The translations under genes and the position numbers were made by a program. Below, one piece after another: positions 7,172 to 16,130 of a stretch of DNA of 64,000 nt. The first letter of the stretch is position 1, and each line of letters starts with the position of its first letter. Below the pieces are notes generated by a model that worked only from the letters and a program-made list of their open reading frames with translations, was not told where the DNA came from and made no database searches. The stretch is taken from the NCBI RefSeq assembly GCF_031851795.1, contig NZ_CP134696.1, positions 5,084,001 through 5,148,000 of the forward strand, written 5' to 3'. The stretch is from Pontibacter sp. G13. Lineage in GTDB: Bacteria; Bacteroidota; Bacteroidia; J057.

Positions 7172-9142
7172 TTACCGGTAGCGATCGAATCTGCTGTCTT
7201 CAGACATGACGGAGAATGCAGGGTTGTCGAAGATTTGAGCTTTCAACTTCGGCTCAAGCTCGACAGCCTTGTCCAGATTTTCCATCGTCTTCTGGGTGAA
7301 TCCACGGTATGCGTAGATCACAGCCAGGTTGTAGTAAGCATGAGCCATGTTGTTGTCCAACTCGGCAGCAGCGAGGAAGTCGGCTTCGGCAGCAGAAATC
7401 ATGCTGGCCTTCAAGCGAGCCACCCCACGGTTGTTGTAGTTGGCAGCAGTCAACTCGCGTCCTTGGAGCAAGTTGTCATACTCGGTCAAGGCACCGCTCA
7501 GGTAACCGATCTTGTCCATGAGGATCGCACGGTTGAAGAACAATGGCAAGTTGGTAGGATCTTGGGTGATCTCCTTGCTGAACTCCTTGAAGAGGTTCTT
7601 CTTGGTGTCGAAGTCATAGGCATCGGCAAACATGACCTTGTAGCCTTTCACAGCGAGGGAGTAGTTGCTGGAGTTTTCTCCGCGGAATCTTCCTGCTTGT
7701 TCGAGGTCAGTGATCGCACGCTCGTAGTCTTCATTGGCCAACCAGTAGGTAGCACGCATAGCGTACAGGTTTGGATTGGCTTTTTCGGTGAGGACCTTTT
7801 GAAGGGTTTCGAGAGACTCTTCGTTTTCTTGTCCTTCGGTATATGCTTTGGCCTCGATCACGTCAGTGGCAATTTGTTCCAATTCGGTGGAGGCAACAGG
7901 CAACTCTTTGGAGAATTTCTTCAAGCTTGGCAATTCACCTTCGTAGGCGAAATCCATCACTGCGTAAGTATGGCGAGCCTTGATCAGGACATCATCCACC
8001 AAAGTTTCCCAGAACTTCAGTTTGCGCAGTTTTGCTTCTTTTTGGTCTACAGAGAGAGTCTCGTCATCGATGATGGCCAACGCTTCCGCTTTCTGCTCGT
8101 CGGTCAGTTCGAGAGACACGGTAGTCAATTGCTTGACACGATCCCAGTCCTCACCAGCGCCGGTAGCGGAGATTTCGATTCCTTCCAGATCGCCATTCAA
8201 TACTTCCAATCCTTCTTTCAGGCTTTGGGCACGCTGAAGGGAAAGCTTCTGGTTCAACTTTTGGCGACCACCTGGAGATGCATATCCAGTCAAGCCCAAT
8301 CCGTCGATCTTGTAATCAACGCCTTTGTACTTGTTGACATAGGTCTGGATGGCCATGGTTGAGAACGCAGAGTCATCGGACAGTTTGTAGGAACCTTCGT
8401 TGAAGAGTACGTCGATGAATCCGGTGAAGGAGCCGTACTTGAATTCCTCAGTCTCGATGTTGATGGCGGGGTTTTCTACGACGGATTGGAGGGTAGCAGC
8501 TTCCCAAGGCTGAGCGGTACAGCACGCAGGCGTAGCGGTTCCGATAGGAGTTGCTTCCGTTTCGCAGAAGTATTTCTTGATGTTGCCTTTCTTGTCGTAC
8601 TTGACCACTTGGAAGGTCAGGGAGACTTGCTTTCCGGCAATGTCCTGTCCATTCAAGGGGAATTTGTAGAGGAAGAATGGCTTGAAGTTGGCAGCGTAGT
8701 ATGCACGGTCAACGACCAAAGTCCCGAGGTCGCCTTCAGGTGCTTTTTCCAAGTCTTGAATATTGGAGGCTGCAGCGTAAGTCGCATTGACATGGACTGC
8801 CACGCCTTTGTCCAACAGACTTGGGTATTTCAAGTCGCGGGATAGACGGAAAAACAGGGTGTCGTTCTTTAGATCGAACTGCCCGGGCTCCATGTAGTAG
8901 TAGGCGAAATCGCTGTTGTCATATTCACTGACGTCCAACTTCTGGGGATTGCTATTGCTGGCAATCAGCTTGTCAACCTCAGTCTTAAGGGTTTCGCAGG
9001 TGTTGACGTATTTCTCCCCTTTGTACTTGACCTGATTGATGAACCCGTCAGGCTTGCACGCTGAAAGAACGGACGCAATGGCGCATACAACCATTGCGCG
9101 GATGACTGAGCGCTGACAGTGGTAGCTGTTGATCGAGCTCAT
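7172..9142 (-). CDS. Lipoprotein with an OmpA-like region and C-terminal TPR repeats
   Basis: The N terminus is a lipoprotein signal (hydrophobic run ending SVLSAC, Cys29). Residues ~40-200 form a beta-rich domain of unknown type. Around residues 230-320, the segment with VLFNEGSYKLSDDS, LTGYASPGG and LSLQRAQSLKEGL resembles an OmpA/peptidoglycan-binding fold, in which arrays of this kind recognise diaminopimelate. The C-terminal ~200 residues carry TPR units (NYNNRGVARLKA..AAEADFLAAAELD and AHAYYNLAVIYAYRG). The 656-aa protein is probably an envelope-anchored scaffold on the periplasmic face. It is transcribed alone and ends at a strong terminator. The exact function is not known. Confidence 0.8.
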   Translation of the reverse strand: MSSINSYHCQRSVIRAMVVCAIASVLSACKPDGFINQVKYKGEKYVNTCETLKTEVDKLIASNSNPQKLDVSEYDNSDFAYYYMEPGQFDLKNDTLFFRLSRDLKYPSLLDKGVAVHVNATYAAASNIQDLEKAPEGDLGTLVVDRAYYAANFKPFFLYKFPLNGQDIAGKQVSLTFQVVKYDKKGNIKKYFCETEATPIGTATPACCTAQPWEAATLQSVVENPAINIETEEFKYGSFTGFIDVLFNEGSYKLSDDSAFSTMAIQTYVNKYKGVDYKIDGLGLTGYASPGGRQKLNQKLSLQRAQSLKEGLEVLNGDLEGIEISATGAGEDWDRVKQLTTVSLELTDEQKAEALAIIDDETLSVDQKEAKLRKLKFWETLVDDVLIKARHTYAVMDFAYEGELPSLKKFSKELPVASTELEQIATDVIEAKAYTEGQENEESLETLQKVLTEKANPNLYAMRATYWLANEDYERAITDLEQAGRFRGENSSNYSLAVKGYKVMFADAYDFDTKKNLFKEFSKEITQDPTNLPLFFNRAILMDKIGYLSGALTEYDNLLQGRELTAANYNNRGVARLKASMISAAEADFLAAAELDNNMAHAYYNLAVIYAYRGFTQKTMENLDKAVELEPKLKAQIFDNPAFSVMSEDSRFDRYR

Positions 9143-9225
9143 GCTGTTAATTAATTAGGGTTTTGTATGACAGTAAAAATGGTCCGATAGACAGAAAGGT
9201 TGGTTATGACGGTTTTCTGCTGAAA

Positions 9226-9457
9226 ACAAATTCTGAACAATATACGAATTTGTTCGGGGTCGACAATGTGGCGGATTTGGCCAATTGCGAAACCTTGGAC
9301 TTTTCACCAATGATACGGCTAAAAAACCCGTTTCCCAAAGGCCAACAACCGTTCATGTCAAATTTTCCAGCCGGAAAATCAAGTGTTTGCAACAGAACGT
9401 AATTCATATTACAACCAATTTCGTATTGTCCCTAATTGCGTAAGGGACTTTTGTTTT
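9226..9457 (+). ncRNA. Candidate structured small RNA ahead of the aminotransferase
   Basis: This gene-free stretch holds three stem-forming inverted repeats in a row. The first has 9-bp arms AACAAATTC and GAATTTGTT (9225-9254). The second has 7-bp arms ATTTTCC and GGAAAAT (9362-9379). The third is an intrinsic terminator (9428-9457). No gene on the + strand is served by that terminator. A 79-codon frame with a TTG start crosses the region but has no gene-like features. I therefore infer an untranslated RNA, though its 5' end and promoter are not resolved. The first inverted repeat could instead be an operator for the divergent lipoprotein gene. Confidence 0.35.
9428..9457 (+). terminator. 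Orphan Rho-independent terminator
   Basis: The stem GTCCCT (9428-9433) pairs with AGGGAC (9443-9448) and is followed by TTTTGTTTT. It lies ~100 nt upstream of the aminotransferase start with no + strand gene before it. It may end a small RNA, or act as an attenuator in the aminotransferase leader. Confidence 0.7.
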
Positions 9458-9553
9458 CCAAGGCGCATTTGACTGGAAATTCCTGCTTTTGGTCAAAAAA
9501 GGGTAACTTCGGATTTGCGCCAACCTCGGTGCAGACTGAATGGACTCGATTGA

Positions 9554-10708
9554 ATGATTACTCCTACCTATTCTTCCAAACTTCCCCATGTCGGGACCAC
9601 CATCTTCACGGTCATGTCCCAACTAGCCGCTGAGCATCAGGCGATCAATCTGTCTCAGGGATTTCCGGACTATGAACCGGATTCGCGTCTTTTGGAATAT
9701 GCGCAACAGGCGATGGCTGATGGATTCAATCAATACGCCTACATGCCTGGCATACCAGCCTTGCGGGAGCAGATTTCTTATTGGTTTGGAGACAAATATG
9801 GGAGGACGCCCGAGGTGGGTTCTGAGATCACGATTACGACAGGTGCGACCGAAGCCCTGTACTGCGCGATTGCAGCGACGATCCAGCCCGGAGATGAGGT
9901 GGTGGTCTTTACGCCTGCCTACGATTCGTACCTGCCTGCTATCCAGCTCAATGGAGGAGTGCCCATTTGTATTCCGCTGACCTTTCCTGATTACCGGATC
10001 GATTGGCAGCAAGTTCGCGACCGTATCTCCAGTCGCACCAGACTCATCATGGTCAACTTTCCGCACAACCCCACCGGGGCGATCCTGACCGATGAAGATC
10101 TGGCAGAACTTAAAGCATTGGCTTTGGAGACGGGAATTCGGATCATTTCGGACGAGGTGTATGAGCAGTTGGTCTTCGACGGGATTCCGCATCGCAGCTT
10201 GGCAGGGATTCCTGAATTGCAGGATCAGGTGATGGCAATCGGGTCATTTGGTAAATCTCTACACGCTACGGGCTGGAAAGTGGGATATGCCATCGCTCCG
10301 GCAGATTGGACGACCGAGCTCAGGAAGGTGCACCAATTCGTGACCTTTTCCACGAGTCATCCCTTTCAAGTGGCCATCGCCAAGTTTTTGGAATTACATC
10401 GGTCCGAGGTAGATGGACTGGGGGATTTCTTCCAAGCCAAAAGGGATCATTTCCTTCGTGAGATGGAGGGCTCCCGATTTGAGCCACTCACCTGTCAGGG
10501 GACCTATTTTCAGTTGATGTCCTATCGGCAGATTTCGGAATTGCCCGAGGCTGATTTTTCCCAGTGGCTCACCAAGGAGCATGGGGTGGCTTGTATTCCT
10601 GTGTCGGTTTTCTACGACCAGCCAGAAGAGCATCAAGTGGTGAGATTCTGTTTTGCCAAGCAGCATGAAACGCTTTCGGCAGCTGCCCAAAGACTCAAGC
10701 AGATTTAG
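9554..10708 (+). CDS. PLP-dependent aminotransferase, methionine aminotransferase type
   Basis: This is a class I/II fold-type I aminotransferase of 384 aa, the usual length. The catalytic lysine is K234 in SFGKSLHATGWK. Asp200 and Tyr203 (ISDEVYEQLVF) contact the cofactor pyridine ring, and NPTG (172-175) contacts substrate and cofactor. The N-terminal INLSQGFPDYEPD and the closing HQVVRFCFAK match the YbdL/methionine-aminotransferase branch, which transfers the amino group of methionine or aromatic amino acids to 2-oxo acids. Substrate choice cannot be proved from sequence. The gene ends only 4 nt before the convergent BatC-like gene, with no room for a terminator between them. Confidence 0.88.
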   Translation: MITPTYSSKLPHVGTTIFTVMSQLAAEHQAINLSQGFPDYEPDSRLLEYAQQAMADGFNQYAYMPGIPALREQISYWFGDKYGRTPEVGSEITITTGATEALYCAIAATIQPGDEVVVFTPAYDSYLPAIQLNGGVPICIPLTFPDYRIDWQQVRDRISSRTRLIMVNFPHNPTGAILTDEDLAELKALALETGIRIISDEVYEQLVFDGIPHRSLAGIPELQDQVMAIGSFGKSLHATGWKVGYAIAPADWTTELRKVHQFVTFSTSHPFQVAIAKFLELHRSEVDGLGDFFQAKRDHFLREMEGSRFEPLTCQGTYFQLMSYRQISELPEADFSQWLTKEHGVACIPVSVFYDQPEEHQVVRFCFAKQHETLSAAAQRLKQI

Positions 10709-10712
10709 GCCA

Positions 10713-11459
10713 TTACCATTGCGGGCGATCTTCCTTCTGGGGAATGGACGCTTTTTTGCGCAATTGCTGAAGGAATTGGATGTCGTGGTTTCGCATGGCA
10801 TCCAATAGACTTCGTGCTTGCTCAATGGAAAGGGAGTCGGAAATCGGTTTCCCCTTGTCTCCTTTCTGACTGCTTTTGGCGTACCGCTCCCGCAACTTCT
10901 CGATGAGTTTGAGGTAGGAGGCGCCCAGCACTGGCAATTCATCCGAAGGTGGTTCTTCCCAATTTTCTTCAGGCTGAGGCGGTGTTTGCTCTGGCTGATT
11001 GTCCGACTCTGAAGGATCGGGAGTAGGGGGTGCTTGCTTGGGGGCAGGATCACCTAGTCGCTTTTTCAGCAATTCGTAGTTGTACCGCGCGTCTTCCAAG
11101 GTAGGATCGAGGACCAATGCTTGGCGAAAGGATTCGAGCGCTTGGCGGAGTTGGTTTTTCTTGATTTTGAGAACGCCGATATGGTTGAGGGAATGGGCGG
11201 ATAGTCTGGGCCTATCTACATGGATTGCCAGATGGAAATAGGAGAGTGCCTGATCGACACTGTCCATGCGGTAGAAGCATTGGGCCATATTGTACCGGAT
11301 CTCATGGGATCGGTCTGGGTATTGACCTAGTGCTTTGCGGAAGGAATTAAGGCTCTCGCTGTAGCGCTCCACTTGATAGTATTGCGCTGCCTCCTGCAAA
11401 ATGGTCACCCCACTTCCCACGCCCAGAAACATCAGTATGCCCAAAAACCAACTTTTCAT
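10713..11459 (-). CDS. TPR protein of the Bat operon (BatC-like)
   Basis: The protein begins with a signal or anchor segment (MKSWFLGILMFLGVGSGV). It then has about three TPR units between residues 25 and 135 (YSESLNSFRKALGQYP, VDQALSYFHLAIHVD, LRQALESFRQALVLDP). A Pro/Glu-rich linker (~140-175) and a charged helical tail follow. In Bacteroidota, Bat (Bacteroides aerotolerance) operons encode VWA membrane proteins (BatA, BatB) plus TPR partners (BatC, BatE). The start codon overlaps the stop of the VWA gene by 4 nt, so the two are translationally coupled. The product probably sits at the periplasmic side of the inner membrane and scaffolds the VWA partner. Confidence 0.8.
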   Translation of the reverse strand: MKSWFLGILMFLGVGSGVTILQEAAQYYQVERYSESLNSFRKALGQYPDRSHEIRYNMAQCFYRMDSVDQALSYFHLAIHVDRPRLSAHSLNHIGVLKIKKNQLRQALESFRQALVLDPTLEDARYNYELLKKRLGDPAPKQAPPTPDPSESDNQPEQTPPQPEENWEEPPSDELPVLGASYLKLIEKLRERYAKSSQKGDKGKPISDSLSIEQARSLLDAMRNHDIQFLQQLRKKASIPQKEDRPQW

Positions 11460-12448
11460 AATTTCCTTGTAGGCATTAGCGTCATGCTCGCAAACAACAG
11501 CAAGATGGCCATGAGGAGGACTCCTTGGTACAGATTGTTGTTGACTTGGAGAATTCGGGTCTCGACAGGTGAGGCTGTAAGCGCATACAATCGCTCCTCC
11601 AATTCACCCAAGGTTTGATCTGAGCGATCCAGCTTATAATAAGGGGTATTGAATGCCACCGCCAAATTCTTCAAGTCTTCGTCCTTCAACACCGACCGGG
11701 CAACACTGCCATCTTCACGGCGCATGAATCCTTGCTGTTTCCCTTGCTCATACCGAGGGACTCGTGCACCTTCGGCAGTTCCCACGCCGACCGGAAAGAC
11801 CTTGATCCGGGCTTGGTTGAGACGCCCGATCAAGCTCGCATAGGTATCTCCAAAATCCTCTCCGTCACTCACCAAAATGATGGCTCGGCTATCTGGCAAG
11901 GTCTGGTCGGTCTCCGAATGGCGGAAGCGATCCATCGCCATGACCATGGCTGAGCGAAATTGCGTTCCGGTCTGGGCGAATTGGTAGGTTCCCGCCATCT
12001 CCAGAAATAAGCTCAGTGCCTCGTAATCCTGGGTGAGCGGACACTGGAGGTACGCATGTTCCGTGAAGAGAATCAGCCCGATCTTGTCGCCCTTGAGGTG
12101 ATTGATGAGATGCCCGAGTTCTTCCTTGGCTTTTTCGAGGCGACTGGGCCTCACATCTTGGGCATTCATACTGGCGGATACATCCAGCAAAATGAAGATT
12201 TCACGACCGACCAAGGATACCGACTCTTGCTTGCGATTGAGGTATGGACCTAGCAGGGCGATGAAGAGTAGGCTGAATCCGGCGGTACGCATACCGAATT
12301 TGAGGAAGGGATGGCTCCGTGAATATTGGTCGGGAGAAAACCAGCTTTCCGTGATATAGGTCACCCGGCGGAAAACCAGGTAAAGAATGGCGATGGTAAC
12401 GGGAATACCCAACAGCCAGGTCCAATATTCGGGAAAGGCAAACTGCAC
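11456..12448 (-). CDS. batB: VWA-domain membrane protein, BatB-like
   Basis: Topology is typical of BatA/BatB. There are two N-terminal membrane segments (about residues 8-26 and 54-72), a von Willebrand factor A domain, and a C-terminal membrane helix (about 305-325). The MIDAS metal site is intact: D89-x-S91-x-S93 in LLDVSASMN, a Thr in QTGTQFRSAM, and Asp in LVSDGEDF. The domain coordinates a divalent metal and mediates protein contacts. The Bat system is linked to envelope stress and oxygen tolerance. The gene is upstream of and coupled to the TPR gene. BatA, BatD and the MoxR ATPase often found with it are absent here. BatB versus BatA is assigned from length and the TPR neighbour. Confidence 0.82.
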   Translation of the reverse strand: MQFAFPEYWTWLLGIPVTIAILYLVFRRVTYITESWFSPDQYSRSHPFLKFGMRTAGFSLLFIALLGPYLNRKQESVSLVGREIFILLDVSASMNAQDVRPSRLEKAKEELGHLINHLKGDKIGLILFTEHAYLQCPLTQDYEALSLFLEMAGTYQFAQTGTQFRSAMVMAMDRFRHSETDQTLPDSRAIILVSDGEDFGDTYASLIGRLNQARIKVFPVGVGTAEGARVPRYEQGKQQGFMRREDGSVARSVLKDEDLKNLAVAFNTPYYKLDRSDQTLGELEERLYALTASPVETRILQVNNNLYQGVLLMAILLLFASMTLMPTRKL

Positions 12449-12604
12449 AGTGCGGCGTAATCTGGGGTGTTTGGTTTAGGTAGGGAGGCAAAAATAAGGA
12501 AACTGTACTGCCTCGCTACTCATATGCTGTCTTGCAAGATCAACATTTTCCTGAAAAGATCTGTAGGATGGGCTGACCAAGTACCACATTGTGTGTGCGA
12601 AAGG

Positions 12605-13852
12605 TCACATTCCTGATCTTAGTTTGGGATTCAATCTGATCCGAATCGCCTCTCCTGAAAGATGGAAGCATAAAACCGTCACCGTAATGGCCATACCCGG
12701 AAATGCCACCAGCCACCACGGGGTATGCAGATTCCGCGCACTTCCGATGAGTCCGCCCCAGCTCAGCGTTTCGCCCACCAGTCCCAAAAACGAAAGCGCT
12801 GATTCGGCGAATACCACTCCGCTCGCCAGAAACGAGAGGGTGACCAGAAGAGGCGCAGCCATGTTTGGGAGTAAATGGAGCAACAGGATTCGCCAAGGAG
12901 GCAATCCCAAGGACTTGGCAGCATCTAGGTAAAGCGAATGGCGGAATTTGAGGACTTCTCCTCGTGTAATTCGGGCGATGGTTCCCCAGCCAAGCAATGC
13001 CACAAGGCTCAGGAAAAATAGCATACTAGGGGCCTTGATCATGCCTCCAAAGGAAAGCAGCAGCAAGAGGATGGGGACAGCGCGAAGAATCTCGATGAGT
13101 CGCATGATCCAGAAATCTAGATCTAGGCTCAAGGTTCTTCGGATTCCCATCAGTCTGAATGTCCATTTTCCGATGATTCCGAAAGTTGCAAGACAACTCA
13201 ACCCGATTAGTAGGCAGGCTCCCAATACCGTCAGCCCACGCATCAGGGTGATATCGAACGCTTCAACCAACAAGAATTGCTGGAGAAAGCCGCCATAGAA
13301 GAGTGCCGGAATGATCCCCAAAATCCATCCTGAGACTTGACCCAAGGGAATGTTGATGGGTTTGCCGGCGGAATATCCTGCGATCAATCCCATGAAAATA
13401 CCCAGTATGCCTGCGATAAGGGTGGCGATACAGGTGTTGCGCAAGGTGGCTCGGGCCCCGATCATGATCAAGGTCAGGACATCTCGCCCTCGTCTGTCGG
13501 TTCCCATCCAGTGGATTTTTCCGCGATTGGAGGTAGTCAGGGGCGAAAGGTAGCTTTTGGACTGGAAGGGTTCTAAGCCAAAAGGGAATGGCGCCCAGAT
13601 CAGGTGTTTGGCCTCGAATTGTGTCCAGTCTAGCTCTTTGAGCTTTTTTCCGTCGGGTAAATCGTAATCGACAGGTTGGTCTGGATACAGCGCTGGAAAT
13701 CGGATGTCGCCTTCAATCCGAGCCGAAAGGGGAAGTGAGGCAGTCAGGAGTGGCCCAAATACCGCCATGAGGATGATGACACTCAATCCCACCAGTCCGA
13801 TGATGCCGCTCCATATCCCAAGCCGCTCCTTGATATGTTGGATCGATTTCAT
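12605..13852 (-). CDS. ABC transporter permease, OppC/DppC type
   Basis: The C-terminal half carries five or so membrane helices and the EAA loop typical of binding-protein-dependent peptide/nickel permeases (DAAKSLGLPPWRILLLHLLPN). It ends with GGLIGSARNL..WWLVAFPGMAI, as in DppC. At 415 aa it exceeds the usual ~300. The surplus is an extracytoplasmic insert after the first helix (about residues 30-100) and a longer loop near residue 150. ATG 13852 overlaps the TGA of the upstream permease (ATGA), so it is preferred over the upstream in-frame ATG at 13900. It forms a heterodimer with its neighbour. No ATPase or binding protein is nearby. Confidence 0.86.
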   Translation of the reverse strand: MKSIQHIKERLGIWSGIIGLVGLSVIILMAVFGPLLTASLPLSARIEGDIRFPALYPDQPVDYDLPDGKKLKELDWTQFEAKHLIWAPFPFGLEPFQSKSYLSPLTTSNRGKIHWMGTDRRGRDVLTLIMIGARATLRNTCIATLIAGILGIFMGLIAGYSAGKPINIPLGQVSGWILGIIPALFYGGFLQQFLLVEAFDITLMRGLTVLGACLLIGLSCLATFGIIGKWTFRLMGIRRTLSLDLDFWIMRLIEILRAVPILLLLLSFGGMIKAPSMLFFLSLVALLGWGTIARITRGEVLKFRHSLYLDAAKSLGLPPWRILLLHLLPNMAAPLLVTLSFLASGVVFAESALSFLGLVGETLSWGGLIGSARNLHTPWWLVAFPGMAITVTVLCFHLSGEAIRIRLNPKLRSGM

Positions 13853-15252
13853 CGGGAAGTCTTTTGTGTGTGGGACAATCGGATACGCGGGTCTACCCAT
13901 TGATATAGCAAATCCGCCACGAGATATGAGATCAGCGTCAAAAAGACCAGCAACGTCATGAAGGTCATGAGGGTGGGCAGGTCATTCAAGGTGGAAGCTT
14001 GGACCATCATGGCACCCGCACCGGGAATGGAGTAGGTGTGTTCGATGATGACCGATCCTGCGATCAGCGATCCGATCGATGTGGTAGCCAAGGTGATGAT
14101 CGGAATCCAGCCGTGAGGAAGGATGTGCCGATATAGAATTTGGGCGTCGCTCAGGCCTTTGGCTTTGGCAGTCAGTGTGAAGTCTTGCTCCATTGCCTCT
14201 AGTAGACTCGCCCTGAATGTCCGGCTGACGATGGCAAACGATCCATAGGAATAGGCGATGATGGGGAGTAGGACACTTGGAAGGTATTCGGTCCAGAAAT
14301 CAGCTCCATACATGACGCTCGTGGGGAGTTTCCCGCGTCCGGTAAATGAGACAAACAAGATCATTGCCACCCAAAACTGCGGGAGGGCTTGCAATAGATA
14401 TTGAAAGGCCGACAGGATCTGGTCGAGGATGGAATGCGGAAACCTTGCGCTGAGATATCCCAAGCACAAGCCGATCCATAAGCTCAACATCCAGGCGATT
14501 GCCGTGATGGCCAGGGATTTGCCGATCGCTGTCCAGAGGTGTCGGGCAATGGGTTGTTGCGTGATGTATGAGATGCCAAAATCTCCTTCAAGCACGAGGC
14601 GACTGATCCATAGGTGATATTGATTTTGGGTGCCGTGCCAATGAATGCTTGGGATGTAGTGGGAGAAGGAAGGCGTTTGTTGAGATAGTTCCATCCAAGT
14701 ATCCATCAAGGATTGAATCGGGCTGACATCCAGTAGGCTATGTTGTTCGGCAATGGTCCGAATTTGAGCAAGATGCTCCGAAATGTTGTCTTCCTGCGTT
14801 TCCGTCCGGAGTGCATATATATGAGCCTGCATCTGTTGAATCAGGAGTTTTTGCGCATAGTTGCTGCCTGTTGGGTCTTGGTTGATTCCTTGGTAGGCGG
14901 ATTGAATTTCGTTTTGCCAGCGTTCAATGAGTGCCCAGTCTCCATATTTGATCCAGAGCGCCTTGTGGGTTAGGCGGAGATTGGGATCTGTAATATGGAA
15001 TAGGTCGTCTGGGGTATGGAGGTTGGTGATGCTTAGGTAAAAGGGCGGCAGATCGAGTCCCAGCGCTTGGTATTGGCGTTCACGGCAGCGAAGGACGGTC
15101 TTCAGGGAAACTTGGCCGGTGGGATTGGGGCAAATGCCAGATAGCTCGACTGGATCAATCGAGGAGCTGGAACTGATCAGGAATACCATACAAGTGGCGA
15201 TCCATCCTGTCAGTATCAGCAGTGCCAATCTTTTAAGAATGTACCTGCCCAA
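13849..15252 (-). CDS. ABC transporter permease, OppB/DppB type with large insertion
   Basis: The first membrane helix (LALLILTGWIATCMVFLI) is followed by ~200 mostly soluble residues, then the standard OppB core. That core has helices, SFAIVSRTFRASLLEAMEQDF, the EAA loop ending AKGLSDAQILYRHILPHG, and closing helices (IEHTYSIPGAGAMM). Normal OppB proteins have ~306 residues. This one has 467, the difference lying in the region between helices 1 and 2, which should face the periplasm and may replace or dock a binding protein. It is the first gene of a two-gene operon. Peptide or nickel import or export is possible, and the substrate is unknown. Confidence 0.86.
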   Translation of the reverse strand: MGRYILKRLALLILTGWIATCMVFLISSSSSIDPVELSGICPNPTGQVSLKTVLRCRERQYQALGLDLPPFYLSITNLHTPDDLFHITDPNLRLTHKALWIKYGDWALIERWQNEIQSAYQGINQDPTGSNYAQKLLIQQMQAHIYALRTETQEDNISEHLAQIRTIAEQHSLLDVSPIQSLMDTWMELSQQTPSFSHYIPSIHWHGTQNQYHLWISRLVLEGDFGISYITQQPIARHLWTAIGKSLAITAIAWMLSLWIGLCLGYLSARFPHSILDQILSAFQYLLQALPQFWVAMILFVSFTGRGKLPTSVMYGADFWTEYLPSVLLPIIAYSYGSFAIVSRTFRASLLEAMEQDFTLTAKAKGLSDAQILYRHILPHGWIPIITLATTSIGSLIAGSVIIEHTYSIPGAGAMMVQASTLNDLPTLMTFMTLLVFLTLISYLVADLLYQWVDPRIRLSHTQKTSR

Positions 15253-15549
15253 AAAAAATTGTGATTACCGTTTTGAAGAATATCGTGGGTGGGTCGGTTC
15301 ATGGCTATTGGAGCCAAGGGCCAAACCTAACACAAGATAACTACCGCTGTGAGGAAACGAATGCCCCAATGGGAGAAAAATGTGAAAAGTGACCTTCCAT
15401 ATCGAATAAAACGAAACTCAAAGGAATTTTTTTGAGGGAGAGAAAGGGTAAGCTTGGGGAAATGCGGCAGAAAGGGGGCTCAGAAGTGCTGGTTGGAGAT
15501 TTTTTTGCTTTTGAAAGTCAGGGACTTCTGGACTTTTTTAAAAAAGGTG
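15253..15549. other. Gene-free stretch between the permease operon and the tRNA cluster
   Basis: It should contain the promoter of the minus-strand permease operon, but no convincing TAnnTTTG element was found. No reading frame, terminator hairpin or repeat was recognised. Confidence 0.5.
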
Positions 15550-15580
15550 TTGGTGTTTTCAAATCTAACCCCCATCTTTG
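15550..15580 (+). promoter_or_regulatory. Probable promoter of the tRNA-Ser/Pro/Arg unit
   Basis: TTG at 15550-15552 and CATCTTTG at 15573-15580 are 20 nt apart. This is one mismatch from the Bacteroidota pattern TTG-N19..21-TAnnTTTG. The tRNA-Ser gene starts 10 nt further on. Confidence 0.6.
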
Positions 15581-15590
15581 CAAGGCTTTT

Positions 15591-15674
15591 GGAGAGGTGC
15601 CAGAGTGGTAATGGAGCAGATTGCTAATCTGTCAACGTGCAAGCGTTGCCCGGGTTCGAATCCCGGTCTCTCCG
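15591..15674 (+). tRNA. tRNA-Ser (GCT)
   Basis: The acceptor arms GGAGAGG and TCTCTCC (one G-U pair) enclose a D-arm, an anticodon arm with GCT at 15623-15625, a long class II variable arm and a T-arm with GGTTCGAATCC. The discriminator is G and CCA is not encoded. It reads AGC/AGU serine codons. Confidence 0.95.
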
Positions 15675-15718
15675 CAAGAGCTTTCAAACTTGCATATTGG
15701 AAGCATTGACATAGTGTC

Positions 15719-15793
15719 CGAGGTGTGGCGCAGTCCGGTTAGCGCACCTGCTTTGGGAGCAGGGGGCCGCAGGTTCGAATCCTGCCACCTCGA
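15719..15793 (+). tRNA. tRNA-Pro (TGG), copy 1
   Basis: The acceptor arms CGAGGTG and CACCTCG pair perfectly. The anticodon TGG is at 15754-15756 and the T-loop is GTTCGAAT. The bases after the discriminator happen to read CCA. An identical gene lies at 16587-16661. Confidence 0.95.
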
Positions 15794-15862
15794 CCAGGTC
15801 TTACAAGCGAATGGCTGTTTTGACAACCCGCTGGCTTGTTTCGACCCATCATTTGGCACAAT

Positions 15863-15936
15863 GCCTCAATAGCTCAACTGGATAGAGCAACTGCCTTCTA
15901 AGCAGTAGGTTTCAGGTTCGAGTCCTGATTGGGGTG
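15863..15936 (+). tRNA. tRNA-Arg (TCT)
   Basis: The anticodon TCT is at 15897-15899 in a seven-base loop on an ACTGC/GCAGT stem. The T-arm is TCAGG-TTCGAGT-CCTGA. The acceptor stem GCCTCAA/TTGGGGT uses two G-U pairs, one of them the first pair, which is slightly weak but close to known Arg-TCT tRNAs. It is the last tRNA before the terminator. Confidence 0.9.
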
Positions 15937-15962
15937 CTAAACGCAAAAAATTGTCTCCTAGA

Positions 15963-15993
15963 GGCCCTCAGACGACAGTCTGAGGGCCTTTTT
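15963..15993 (+). terminator. Terminator of the tRNA-Ser/Pro/Arg unit
   Basis: A perfect 11-bp stem (GGCCCTCAGAC with its complement) has a GACA loop and is followed by TTTTT. Confidence 0.93.
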
Positions 15994-16130
15994 CGTTGTC
16001 TGGCTGTCCTGACTTTTTCCGCTGTAAGAATGCTGGGGCATTGGGAGTGTCCGAGTTATCCGTATATTCGGCCAACTCGTTCGGAATGAGGGAACTGTGG
16101 AGGGTCGACCGATCGGGAAATAAGACGTCC

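Noticed and set aside
9163-9402. 79-codon frame with a TTG start upstream of the aminotransferase
   Set aside because: It has no ATG, no family-like motifs, and overlaps inverted repeats ending in a terminator. A non-coding RNA fits better.
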